Notes under the pieces: generated by a model
Told to the model about the DNA's origin: nothing
What the model saw: the letters and a program-made list of their open reading frames with translations, nothing else
The model's database searches: none
Program-made: the position numbers and the translations under genes
Shown: positions 16,147 to 25,146 of the stretch, one piece after another
Layout: every line of letters starts with the position of its first letter
Numbering within the stretch: the first letter of the stretch is position 1
DNA from: Bacteroidales bacterium
GTDB taxonomy: Bacteria > Bacteroidota > Bacteroidia > Bacteroidales > Bacteroidaceae
Length of the DNA stretch: 35,175 bases
Assembly: GCA_024690405.1 (NCBI GenBank)
Contig: JAILCU010000087.1
Location: 1-35,175, forward strand
Reading direction: 5' to 3'

Positions 16147-16887
16147 GAGGAAAAGATTGATGAAGTCCAGATAGAGAGAGAGGGCGCCCAGGATGGCGAC
16201 ACGACGAGGAGCTGCCGCATCACCATATTGTTCGGCTGCAGTACACATGGCCTTGATGCGCTGTGTGTCATACGCCGTAAGTCCAACGAAGAGGAAGACT
16301 CCCACGTAGGTAATGATGCTGTCAAGCACCGTATTGCTCCAAAAGATGTTAACGACGCTGGCGATAATCAATCCGATAAGTGCCATCAGCATGATGCCAC
16401 CAAGCCCGGAGAGATCTTTCTTAATCGTATACCCCATGATGCTCATAGCCCCAAACGTAAGTGCCGCAGCAGCAAAAGCCTGGTATATAGTGCCTATGGA
16501 ATAAGCAAAAAAGATGCTGGATAACGTGAGACCGTTTACCACGGAGTACAAGAGGAAAAGTAATGTGGCATGAGTAGGCGACAAACGCTGAATGCCCCAT
16601 GAAATTCCCATCACCAGTCCGAGCTCAGCAATCATCAGGACCCAGATCATAGCCTGATTGCCGTAGATCAATTGCAGCATAGCAGGCGAACTGGCCGTGA
16701 ACCATGCTGTAGCAGCCGTAAGCATTAGGGCAGCCGCCATCCAGGTATATACTCGGGTCATTACGCCTGAGAAAACAGATGTCCCCGACTGGGCGGAGTG
16801 AGGAACTGAACCATCCATGGCAGGCTTAGCCGGAGTGGCATAAGTTCCACGATCGTAGTTGTCGTTGAATTCGATGTAATCTTTCAT
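16111..16887 (-). CDS. BAX inhibitor-1/YccA family membrane protein
   Basis: The 258-aa protein has a polar N-terminus of about 50 residues and seven hydrophobic segments, the pattern of the BI-1/YccA (UPF0005) family. Recognisable stretches include VFSGVMTRVYTWMAAAL near the first helix and the helix pair ending LGALSLYLDFINLFLYLLR. Members are inner-membrane proteins linked to stress responses and, in some cases, calcium leak or FtsH regulation; the role here is not shown. The track's start at 17031 includes 48 residues upstream of the family start MKDYIEFNDNYDRG. The last 11 codons and stop lie in the tandem repeat. The GH109-like gene is 147 bp upstream on the same strand. Confidence 0.88.
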   Translation of the reverse strand: MKDYIEFNDNYDRGTYATPAKPAMDGSVPHSAQSGTSVFSGVMTRVYTWMAAALMLTAATAWFTASSPAMLQLIYGNQAMIWVLMIAELGLVMGISWGIQRLSPTHATLLFLLYSVVNGLTLSSIFFAYSIGTIYQAFAAAALTFGAMSIMGYTIKKDLSGLGGIMLMALIGLIIASVVNIFWSNTVLDSIITYVGVFLFVGLTAYDTQRIKAMCTAAEQYGDAAAPRRVAILGALSLYLDFINLFLYLLRLFGRSRD

Positions 16888-17034
16888 TGTCTGATTCTTA
16901 TTTTTGATGAATAAGACGCGACAGAGCCGCGCCCTATTATAAGTCTGGCAAAAAGTGTGCCAAAGAACAAAAGAGGAACAATATGGCAGATTCCCGAAGT
17001 GCCTTTTTAGGTATTGAGGCTGTTCCCTCAACCA

Positions 17035-18624
17035 TTATTTACGCTTTTTGGGATGAATCTTCTTGGTCTTCTTTATCTTATTCTTGTCATACTTGTCCCA
17101 AAGTTTCTTCTTGGCACAAAGAGCTTTCTGATCCTCCGTACTCTTGACAGCAGCAGCCTCGGCAACCGCTTCAGCCTCAGCAGGGGCCCATGCGAACTGG
17201 AAGCCCTGTACCTTGTTCCATGCTCCACGCGTGAAGTCGGGGAAAGCCACGCTGGCACAGTTGTTGTCCATCGACAGGGTGCCGAGCTCTGCCAAGCAGC
17301 ACCATTCAGCCAAATCGTAGACATCCATGTCGAGAGGCAATCCGTTCTGCAGGCAGTACACCAGACGTGCATCCATGAAGAAATCCATACCTCCGTGTCC
17401 ACCTACTTTCTGTGCCATCTCGCCATACTTCTTAATGATAGGATGGGTGTATTTCTCGACAAGTGCCTTGTGCTCAGCCTCGGGCAGGAAACCATGGCTC
17501 GAGAGATCATCCACCTTTGGAGCCACGCCGCTGGCCTGAAGCTGTCCCGGATCGAGGGCAAAGTGCTCTTCGGGATACTTGGTAGCATAACCCTTGGTTC
17601 CGGTGAGTTTGTAAAGGCGGTTGTAGGGCTGGGGGTTCATTACGTTGTGCTGAATCTCAACCACCTTTCCTTCTGCAGTACGCATCAGGGTGGTAGTCTG
17701 ATCGCCATTGCGATAGTTCGTGGGACGCTTGCCGGTCTTGGCTTCTACGTAGTCCGGACCATGCACGGCCTTGGTGTCCATGGCCACGAGAGTTGTAAAG
17801 CGGTCGCCGCGGTGGATGTTCATAGCAAGGGCAACCGGGCCAAGACCATGGGTAGCATAAACATCACCACGGTTCTCCATATTATACTTCATACGCCATC
17901 CCAGCTTCTGGGAATCGGTGTCATTAGGATTTTTCCAGTATGCATCCCAGAACGGATCGAGGTTATGGATGTAAGCACCTTCGGCACGCAAGACTTCGCC
18001 AAAGACGCCGTTCTGAGCCATGTTCAGGGCATTGAGTTCGTACCAGTCGTAGCAGCAGTTCTCGAGAATCATACAATGCTTGCGAGTGCGCTCGCTCAGG
18101 TTGATGAGTTCCCAGCACTGTGCCAGGTTCATGGCAGAAGGAACCTCAATCGCAGTATGCTTTCCATTCTCCAAGGCACATTTGGCTACGGGGAAATGGT
18201 GGTCCCAGTCGGTGGCGACATACACCAAGTCCACATCCTCGCGCTGGCAGACCTCTTCATATCCCTTTTCGCCACTATAGATAGCAGCAGGGGGCAGTCC
18301 TGCATCGCGCAGATATTTCTGACACGCTTCGGCACGAGCTTCCTCATAGTCGCAAAGCGCTACGATTTGCACACCGGGAATATATGTGAAACGGGCGACA
18401 GCTCCCGGACCACGCATACCCAGACCTACGAATGCCACACGTACGGTCTCGAGTTTTGGAGCGGTCAGTTGAAGCACGTCAGTTTGTCCGGCCGGACGTT
18501 GGGGAGTTTGGATCACAATAGTTCCTTTTTCCCAATGCCAGTCTTTGTCTGTGACGGAAAGGGATTGGGCACTTGAGCTAAAAACGAGGCAAGTAAATGC
18601 CACTAAAGAGAGTAGTTTCTTCAT
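17035..18624 (-). CDS. GH109-like Gfo/Idh/MocA-fold secreted protein
   Basis: The 529-aa protein has a signal peptide (MKKLLSLVAFTCLVFSSSAQ), then an N-terminal Rossmann domain with GLGMRG (VRVAFVGLGMRGPGAVARF) and a C-terminal oxidoreductase domain. The segments YATHGLGPVALAMNIHRGDR and GGHGGMDFFMDARLVYCL resemble GH109 enzymes, which use tightly bound NAD to cleave N-acetylgalactosaminides. A plain dehydrogenase is the alternative. The C-terminus has an unusual lysine-rich tail (KNKIKKTKKIHPKKRK). The track's start at 18837 adds 71 non-native residues that overlap the divergent gene. Location is probably periplasmic. It is transcribed divergently from the fusion gene. Confidence 0.85.
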   Translation of the reverse strand: MKKLLSLVAFTCLVFSSSAQSLSVTDKDWHWEKGTIVIQTPQRPAGQTDVLQLTAPKLETVRVAFVGLGMRGPGAVARFTYIPGVQIVALCDYEEARAEACQKYLRDAGLPPAAIYSGEKGYEEVCQREDVDLVYVATDWDHHFPVAKCALENGKHTAIEVPSAMNLAQCWELINLSERTRKHCMILENCCYDWYELNALNMAQNGVFGEVLRAEGAYIHNLDPFWDAYWKNPNDTDSQKLGWRMKYNMENRGDVYATHGLGPVALAMNIHRGDRFTTLVAMDTKAVHGPDYVEAKTGKRPTNYRNGDQTTTLMRTAEGKVVEIQHNVMNPQPYNRLYKLTGTKGYATKYPEEHFALDPGQLQASGVAPKVDDLSSHGFLPEAEHKALVEKYTHPIIKKYGEMAQKVGGHGGMDFFMDARLVYCLQNGLPLDMDVYDLAEWCCLAELGTLSMDNNCASVAFPDFTRGAWNKVQGFQFAWAPAEAEAVAEAAAVKSTEDQKALCAKKKLWDKYDKNKIKKTKKIHPKKRK

Positions 18625-18665
18625 AATAGACGAAGTTAGTTGAAAAAAGTTTGATGATTTTGGTG

Positions 18666-18703
18666 CAAAGATAGTATGAAAAGATGAATTTTGCATATCT
18701 TTG
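18666..18703. promoter_or_regulatory. Facing divergent -7 boxes for the GH109-like and fusion genes
   Basis: CAAAGATA (18666-18673, minus-strand TATCTTTG) and TATCTTTG (18696-18703, plus strand) are perfect inverted copies 22 bp apart. Each fits TAnnTTTG and points toward its gene, with starts near 18659 and 18710. The -33 region of each coincides with the -7 of the other, and neither has a clear TTTG. RNA polymerase probably cannot occupy both at once. Confidence 0.6.
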
Positions 18704-18733
18704 TAGCACATTTTTTGAAAAAAACTTCGATAG

Positions 18734-21700
18734 ATGCCTAAAATCAGTTGCTTTCTCACCTTCTCCGACGAAAACGAAGGGCAAAAAACAATGGCTATCC
18801 TGCGCGCAGATGAATGCGTTGACAGTGTCAACCTCATCGGAAACCCTTTCCAAACAAAGGCACTCCGACAGATGGCCAGTGAAGCCTCAACACCTTATAT
18901 ATTATTATATACTAAGCGTTTTGACCTGCAATTGGGTTACTACGCTCTTAAGCGCATGCTCACCGTGGCAGAGGACACTGGAGCTTCAATGGTCTATGCA
19001 GACCACCGCATTCAGCTGCCTTCAGGCGAGGTGCAGATGCGCCCCCTCATTGATTGCCAGCTTGGGTCGGTACGCGATGACTTTGAATTTGGATCGCTCC
19101 TGCTGATGCGCACCTGCGATGTGCAGGCATACTTTGCCCAAGACCGTCAGCGTGAGTACCTGTATGCAGGCCTTTACGACTTGCGCCTTTTCCTTTCGCG
19201 CAAGATGTTGCCTGTACATATTAGCGAACCCCTATACACGGAAATAGAAACAGATACGCGCAAGAGCGGTGAAAAGCAGTTCGACTACGTCGATCCGCGC
19301 AATCGCGCACGGCAGATAGAAATGGAACGTGCATGCACGCGCCATCTTAAAGCGATTGGAGCACTTCTGGCCCCGGACGAATTCGACGAGGTAAAATTCG
19401 ACGAAGAGGAATTCCCCGTCGAAGCTACCGTTGTGATTCCCGTGCGCAACCGTGTCAGAACAATAGAGGATGCCATTCGCAGCGTTCTTCGTCAACAAAC
19501 GGTCTTCCCGTTCAATCTCATCGTGGTGAACAACCATAGCGACGACGGAACCGGTGAAGCCATTGAGCGGTGCATCGCTTACACAACGTCCAAGGGAAAC
19601 CCAGAAGGTGAGATTGGAGAGAACTTCAAGCGCCTTATCCACCTGAAGCCGACACGAGACGACCTCGGCATTGGCGGATGCTGGAATCTGGCCGTACATC
19701 ATGCCGAGTGCGGACGTTTCATCGTACAGCTCGACTCCGACGACCTCTATAGCGGGCCTGATACCCTCCAACGCATCATCGACGCGTTCCGTGAGCAGCG
19801 GGCTGCCATGGTGATTGGTTCTTACCGCATGACGAATTTCCAACTCGAAACACTTCCTCCCGGTCTCATCGACCATCGCGAATGGACGCATCAGAATGGA
19901 CGCAACAATGCATTGCGTATCAATGGTTTAGGAGCCCCACGTGCATTCTTCACTCCCATATTGCGAAAGATACAGATTCCCAATACGAGTTATGGCGAGG
20001 ACTATGCCCTCGGACTGATGATAGGCCGACGCTTCCGCATCGGACGAATCTTCGATGAACTTTATCTCTGCCGCAGGTGGGAAGGGAACAGCGATGCAGC
20101 TCTTAGCACCGACAAAGTAAACCGGAACAATCTTTACAAAGATCAGCTGCGCACCACTGAGATACAGGCCCGCATGGCCCTCAATCGGAAATGGCGACGC
20201 GAAGTCACGGAAGAAGAAGTGGAAGCTTTCTTCGAGAGGGAACTCTCAGAATGGGCTATGGCCCGTCAGCACTATTGCGACCTCCAAGAGCAGGTGAAAC
20301 AAAGGATACTGCCTATTACCGCTTCACCAGGAAACACGGCTTCGCCCATCAACGAAATCACAGATGTCTCGCTCTGTGTGCAATGGAATCCTGCACGCAT
20401 GGTCTCTACAGGTGCCAAGATTGACAAGGCCTCCATCCAGGCACGTCCTTGTTTCCTCTGCGATGAGAACCGTCCCAAAGAACAGCACTCGCTGATGATT
20501 GAGCATCATTATCAAGTGCTCGTTAACCCCTTCCCTATCCTACCCCGACATTTTACAATCCCAACCCGGCGCCACAAGCCACAAGCAATCTGGGACCATT
20601 TCAGTACCATGCGTCATTTAGCGTGGACGTTGCCTCATCATATCATCTTCTACAATGGTCCCAAATGTGGAGCTTCATGCCCTGACCACTTACATTTGCA
20701 GGCGGGTTCGAGAGGCGTCCTCCCCATTGAACGCGACTGGGGACTCTTTGAGAACCAGATGGAGAAACTCTATCCCCTCACCGGTAGCGAGACGCAGGAA
20801 ATGGAAGACCACGGCAACAACAGCCAGCGCTGCGGCCTGTTTTTGCTGAAGAACTGGGTTTGTCCCGTCTTCGTCATCCGTTCCATGCCGGAGGAAACGG
20901 ATAGTCTGCTCTGCCAACGTCTTTATCGTGCACTGCCAGTCAACAAGGGTGAAAGCGAACCGCGTATGAATGTTATTTGTTGGCGCCAAGCCGGTGACGA
21001 AAGCCGAAGCGACGAGATTGTTACGCTTATCTTTCCACGCAAGAAGCACCGCCCTGACTGCTATGGGGAAACGCTTATGGTGAGCCCTGGAGCACTCGAT
21101 ATGGGAGGACTACTCATCACACCGCGGGAAGAAGACTTCCAGAAGATAACGCCAGAATGGGCTGCAGATATTTTAAGAGAAGTAACCATGACGCAAGAGG
21201 AGTTGCAAGACGTCCTTCAAGAAGTCTGTGACAAAAGCGTGGAGGAGAGTGATGACACTCATGGAGGCAATCTTTCTCCACATGCACAGGATCAAGCCGG
21301 AAGTCCAGCCGAACGTGAGAAAGAGGCCTTATCCTCAGCACTCGCTGTAGGACTACTCTCTGCGGAATGCATCCGTTTCAGGCTCAACGGCTTATATACG
21401 GCCAAAGGCACCTCGCTCGAAGGCCCACAAGAAGTATCGCTGGAAAATGGCGGATTGCGATGGAATGAACAAGTCTATCGCCAGCTCACATTCACCCCAG
21501 AGTCGGATGACGCCAGTTTCACAATGCAAGACATCGTCATCGGAAAGGATTTCCATTGGCAGAGACAGGAAGAACAGACTTTCCGCGGAACACTTCGTCT
21601 GATTGTAGATGAAGACAAGATCGTATGCATTAACGATATAGACATCGAACAATATCTTGTGAGCGTCATCAGCAGCGAGATGAACGCCAACTGCTCCAGC

Positions 21701-22561
21701 GAGTTTCTCAAGGCTTCTGCCGTGATCAGTCGCAGTTGGCTCTACGCACAGATGGAAAAGCGACAGATACTCAGCGAGGGCACCCATGCATTTTTTGCTT
21801 TCTCCAAGACCGACACCGAGCTCATTCGCTGGCACGACCGCGAAGATCACACCATATTTGATGTCTGCGCAGACGACCATTGCCAGCGCTATCAGGGCAT
21901 CACCCGTGCTTCACGTCCGGAAGTGCAAGCTGCCGTTGAAGCTACACGCGGACAGATTCTCACCTACGAGGGACAGATTTGCGATGCGCGGTTCTCAAAA
22001 TGCTGCGGAGGCCGCACTGAGACCTTTGAAACATGTTGGGAGGATCACCACTACCCTTACCTCGAAAGCGTCGAAGATCCTTTTTGCAACACCCATGATG
22101 AAACCGTTCTGAGACAAGTGCTCAACGATTACGATCAAGAGACTACCGACTTCTATCGCTGGACCGTCACACTCACACAGGCGGAGGCACACGCCTTTAT
22201 CACTCAGCACTTGAAGACAGACCTCGGCGATATCATCAGCCTTGAGCCCTTGGAGCGAGGTCCCGGTGAGCGCATCATCCGCCTGCGAATTGTAGGGTCT
22301 GAACGCACCTTCGTCCTGGGCAAAGAACTGGAGATTCGTTCTGCCTTGTCAACGTCTCACCTGAAAAGTGCCGCCTTCACCGTCGAACGCAAGGACATCG
22401 CTCCGAACGGGGTCCCCGCACGCTTTGTACTTCACGGCAAAGGTTGGGGGCATGGAGTCGGGATGTGCCAGATTGGTGCCGCCGTCATGGGCGAGCAGGG
22501 CTATACCTACCAGCAAATTCTTGGCCACTACTATCCTGGTGCCGACATCAGTCAATTATAG
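18734..22561 (+). CDS. Four-part fusion: GT-A-like, GT2 glycosyltransferase, DUF4922 (HIT/GalT-like), SpoIID
   Basis: This 1275-aa protein is the most complex in the window. Residues 1-175 look like a degenerate GT-A fold. Residues 228-450 are a family 2 glycosyltransferase ([18 protein letters not shown]; DxD-type [14 protein letters not shown] at 332-345). Residues about 540-835 are DUF4922, with CFLC (573-576) and a HIT/GalT-type HxHxQ motif DHLHLQAG (651-658), like sugar-nucleotide phosphorylases. Residues about 875-1275 are SpoIID/LytB, with the catalytic-type Glu982 in VISSEMNAN and the closing [14 protein letters not shown] motif; SpoIID proteins are peptidoglycan lytic transglycosylases or amidase activators. 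No signal peptide or membrane helix is visible, although SpoIID normally acts outside the membrane. An acidic, Ser-rich linker (836-865) joins the last two domains. It is followed by GH92. Confidence 0.88.
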   Translation: MPKISCFLTFSDENEGQKTMAILRADECVDSVNLIGNPFQTKALRQMASEASTPYILLYTKRFDLQLGYYALKRMLTVAEDTGASMVYADHRIQLPSGEVQMRPLIDCQLGSVRDDFEFGSLLLMRTCDVQAYFAQDRQREYLYAGLYDLRLFLSRKMLPVHISEPLYTEIETDTRKSGEKQFDYVDPRNRARQIEMERACTRHLKAIGALLAPDEFDEVKFDEEEFPVEATVVIPVRNRVRTIEDAIRSVLRQQTVFPFNLIVVNNHSDDGTGEAIERCIAYTTSKGNPEGEIGENFKRLIHLKPTRDDLGIGGCWNLAVHHAECGRFIVQLDSDDLYSGPDTLQRIIDAFREQRAAMVIGSYRMTNFQLETLPPGLIDHREWTHQNGRNNALRINGLGAPRAFFTPILRKIQIPNTSYGEDYALGLMIGRRFRIGRIFDELYLCRRWEGNSDAALSTDKVNRNNLYKDQLRTTEIQARMALNRKWRREVTEEEVEAFFERELSEWAMARQHYCDLQEQVKQRILPITASPGNTASPINEITDVSLCVQWNPARMVSTGAKIDKASIQARPCFLCDENRPKEQHSLMIEHHYQVLVNPFPILPRHFTIPTRRHKPQAIWDHFSTMRHLAWTLPHHIIFYNGPKCGASCPDHLHLQAGSRGVLPIERDWGLFENQMEKLYPLTGSETQEMEDHGNNSQRCGLFLLKNWVCPVFVIRSMPEETDSLLCQRLYRALPVNKGESEPRMNVICWRQAGDESRSDEIVTLIFPRKKHRPDCYGETLMVSPGALDMGGLLITPREEDFQKITPEWAADILREVTMTQEELQDVLQEVCDKSVEESDDTHGGNLSPHAQDQAGSPAEREKEALSSALAVGLLSAECIRFRLNGLYTAKGTSLEGPQEVSLENGGLRWNEQVYRQLTFTPESDDASFTMQDIVIGKDFHWQRQEEQTFRGTLRLIVDEDKIVCINDIDIEQYLVSVISSEMNANCSSEFLKASAVISRSWLYAQMEKRQILSEGTHAFFAFSKTDTELIRWHDREDHTIFDVCADDHCQRYQGITRASRPEVQAAVEATRGQILTYEGQICDARFSKCCGGRTETFETCWEDHHYPYLESVEDPFCNTHDETVLRQVLNDYDQETTDFYRWTVTLTQAEAHAFITQHLKTDLGDIISLEPLERGPGERIIRLRIVGSERTFVLGKELEIRSALSTSHLKSAAFTVERKDIAPNGVPARFVLHGKGWGHGVGMCQIGAAVMGEQGYTYQQILGHYYPGADISQL

Positions 22562-22688
22562 AAGACCTTTTCTGATAGAAGCATCCATTCCAAGCGACCC
22601 TTCAAGAGGGCATACATAAGATAGCTCTCAAGTCTTTCCTCCCCAATCTCTCAGCATCCACCCTCCCCTAAACTCAAATACCGCACAC

Positions 22689-24902
22689 ATGAGAACCTCC
22701 AAGTTTTTCCTTCTTGCATTCCTACCTGTGCTGACAGTAGCGCAGGACTTCACCCAATATGTAGATCCGCACATCGGCACAGGCGACCACGGCCATGTCT
22801 TCGTGGGCGCCAACATACCTTTCGGCATGATTAACGCCGGTCCCACGCAGTTAGAGACAGGTTGGGATTGGTGCTCTGGCTATCATGAGAAGGGTACCAA
22901 GATCGTAGGATTTGCCCAAACCCACCTCAGCGGCACAGGATGTTCCGACCTGGGCGACGTGGCCATCATGCCCATCACGGGCGATGTCGAATATTCTCGT
23001 GAAGGATTGGCGACACTTTATTGCCACGACAACGAAGAGGTGCGCCCAGGGTACTACAGCATCCTACTTGGAACAGACAAGAAGGTGGCTGAGACTGAAG
23101 CGAACAAATTCATTCACACTGAAATTACAGCCAACCAGCGCAACGCTATATATCGCATCACCTATCCCAAGGGAGCACGCGTCAACGACCTCATCGTGGA
23201 CCTCAACAATGGTGTGGGCGACATACTCCGCTATGCACGTCTCACCATGATGAGCGACAGACTATGCGTGGGTTTCCGCATCAGCCATGGGTGGGCCAAC
23301 GACCAGCATTGCTATTTCAGTATGCGCTTCTCGCGTCCCGTCAAAATCTCTGACGTCGCCCAACAGTCTTACTACCGTCTCAGCTTCGAGCCTTCTGACG
23401 AACCCCTTCTGGTGACCATCGCCCTCAGTCCCGTCTCTGAAATCAACGCCATGCAGAACATGATTCCTGAGGACGTGACATTCAATCAGATGCGCACTGA
23501 TGCCGACAACGCCTGGAATCGAGAGCTTAGACGCGTGAAGGCCACCTTCCAGAACGACCGCGACCGTCGCATCTTCTATACTGCCATGTACCATTTCATG
23601 GTGGCACCCCAGACATGGGACGATGCCAACGGCGACTGGCGTGGTGCCAACAACCATGTCTATCGAAGCGGAACGAGCGATAAGAAAGAAGAAAACGCAG
23701 ACTCCCCCATCGGCACATCACGCTACCTCACCACCCTCTCCCTTTGGGACACCTATCGTGCGGCTGCTCCCCTATCCACCATCATCCTGCCTGAGATGAT
23801 GCCAGCCGTGGTCGAGACCTACCTGCGCATCTTCCGTGAACAGCACAAACTGCCCGTCTGGCATCTCATGTCGCAAGAAACCAACTGCATGGTGGGATGT
23901 CCTGCCGTTCCTGTCTTAGCCGACTTATTATTAAAAGGTTACGTCCGCGATACCACCCTTGCCTGGCAGGCGATGGAACAGAGTCTGCTCATGGACGAGC
24001 GTGGCCTCGACGACATGAAGAAATGGGGATATGTGGCCAACGACCACCATGGCGGTTCGCTCTCGATGAGTCTTGAATACATGCTTGCCGACTGGTCTGC
24101 CGCGGAGGCTGGCAAGGCCATTCTGTCTGCGAAAGGCGACCATCCGGGGATTCGTCGGACGACAGATTATCTCCATGAACGGTCTTTGGGCTATAAACAT
24201 CTCTATGACCCACGTGTCGGCTTCCTTCGTTCCAAGAACTCACATGGAGAATTCAATGGCATCGGAGACTTCAACCCAGCCCACCAAACAAAAGACTATA
24301 CAGAGGGAAACCCGTGGCAATACCTGTGGTTAGTGCCTCACGATGTCGAGGGACTCGTAAATATGTTGGGAGGTAGAGAGGAAGCCGTGAAGCGCCTCGA
24401 TGCCCTCTTCGCAGCCGACAGTCAGCTTAACGCCGAAGCCAATCCCGACATCACGGGTCTGATTGGCCAATATGCCCATGGCAACGAGCCCAGCCATCAC
24501 ACCGCTTATCTCTATGCCCTCATGGGCGAACCAAGAAAAACAGCCCGCCTCATCCACCAGATTCAGAACGAGCTCTATACCGACCAACCCGCAGGCCTTT
24601 GTGGCAACGAAGATGTTGGGCAGATGTCGGCATGGTATATCCTCTCGGCCCTCGGTTTCTATCAGGTGGAACCTTGCGGAGGCCGCTATGTGTTAGGTTC
24701 TCCACTCGTAAAGGAAGCCACCTTGCATGTGGGTCATGGCAAGACTTTCACCATCCGTACCCACGGACTTTCTGCCAAGGCTTTCTACATCAAGCGCGCG
24801 CTCCTCAACGGCCAGCCCCTCGGCAGCAAGAACGAACCCCTCATCCTTCGCCACGAGGATATCATGCGTGGAGGCACCCTGGATATCTACATGTCGAAAT
24901 AA
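22689..24902 (+). CDS. GH92 family alpha-mannosidase
   Basis: The 737-aa protein has a signal peptide (MRTSKFFLLAFLPVLTVAQ) and full GH92 landmarks: YVDPHIGTGDHGHVFVGANI, FAQTHLSGTGCSDLGD, the general-acid Glu region YTEGNPWQYLWLVPHD, HGNEPSHHTAYLY, and the base region GLCGNEDVGQMSAWYILSA. GH92 enzymes are calcium-dependent exo-mannosidases that trim alpha-mannose from N-glycans or yeast mannan in the periplasm. Length is normal and the key motifs are intact, so it is probably active; linkage specificity cannot be read by eye. It follows the fusion gene by 127 bp with no terminator between them, and a strong terminator follows. Confidence 0.95.
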   Translation: MRTSKFFLLAFLPVLTVAQDFTQYVDPHIGTGDHGHVFVGANIPFGMINAGPTQLETGWDWCSGYHEKGTKIVGFAQTHLSGTGCSDLGDVAIMPITGDVEYSREGLATLYCHDNEEVRPGYYSILLGTDKKVAETEANKFIHTEITANQRNAIYRITYPKGARVNDLIVDLNNGVGDILRYARLTMMSDRLCVGFRISHGWANDQHCYFSMRFSRPVKISDVAQQSYYRLSFEPSDEPLLVTIALSPVSEINAMQNMIPEDVTFNQMRTDADNAWNRELRRVKATFQNDRDRRIFYTAMYHFMVAPQTWDDANGDWRGANNHVYRSGTSDKKEENADSPIGTSRYLTTLSLWDTYRAAAPLSTIILPEMMPAVVETYLRIFREQHKLPVWHLMSQETNCMVGCPAVPVLADLLLKGYVRDTTLAWQAMEQSLLMDERGLDDMKKWGYVANDHHGGSLSMSLEYMLADWSAAEAGKAILSAKGDHPGIRRTTDYLHERSLGYKHLYDPRVGFLRSKNSHGEFNGIGDFNPAHQTKDYTEGNPWQYLWLVPHDVEGLVNMLGGREEAVKRLDALFAADSQLNAEANPDITGLIGQYAHGNEPSHHTAYLYALMGEPRKTARLIHQIQNELYTDQPAGLCGNEDVGQMSAWYILSALGFYQVEPCGGRYVLGSPLVKEATLHVGHGKTFTIRTHGLSAKAFYIKRALLNGQPLGSKNEPLILRHEDIMRGGTLDIYMSK

Positions 24903-24936
24903 GGGACCACAAACCTTTTTTAGCTCACCCCATACA

Positions 24937-24969
24937 AACAGCCCACTCGCCAAAAACGAGTGGGCTGTT
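24937..24969. terminator. Strong terminator hairpin after GH92
   Basis: A perfect 13-bp stem, AACAGCCCACTCG with CGAGTGGGCTGTT, closes a 7-nt loop. On the plus strand CTTCCTATT follows. It lies between converging GH92 and DUF1846 genes and can serve both. Confidence 0.8.
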
Positions 24970-25008
24970 CTTCCTATTGAAACTAGTATTTCTAGTGCAC
25001 AAGAAACA

Positions 25009-25129
25009 CTGGTAGCGGGGATGATATGGCGGACGAACCGCCATACACTCGACCCACGGGGGCTACTACTTTTCTATTGCTACGAGTGCTTTTAATGCTT
25101 TTAGCGCTACGCGGCTCTAACGCTACCAG
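25009..25129. repeat. Inverted-repeat-bounded intergenic segment
   Basis: CTGGTAGCG (25009-25017) and CGCTACCAG (25121-25129) are perfect inverted copies enclosing 103 bp. Inside is a perfect 8-bp hairpin, TATGGCGG-acgaa-CCGCCATA (25025-25045). No coding frame is credible. I see no target-site duplication. Confidence 0.5.
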
Positions 25130-25146
25130 AACTCCTAGTCAAGCTT

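Noticed and set aside
16056-16325. 89-aa minus-strand ORF ending in the same LLRLFGRSRD tail
   Set aside because: It reads out of frame through the BAX-inhibitor gene and enters the next 55-bp copy; the shared tail comes from the duplication.
17014-17031. TTGAGG/CCTCAA hairpin as terminator of the GH109-like gene
   Set aside because: Only six base pairs and no U-run follow on the minus strand.
17014-18576. 520-aa plus-strand ORF opposite the GH109-like gene
   Set aside because: The minus strand has a signal peptide, Rossmann motif and family landmarks; the plus frame has none.
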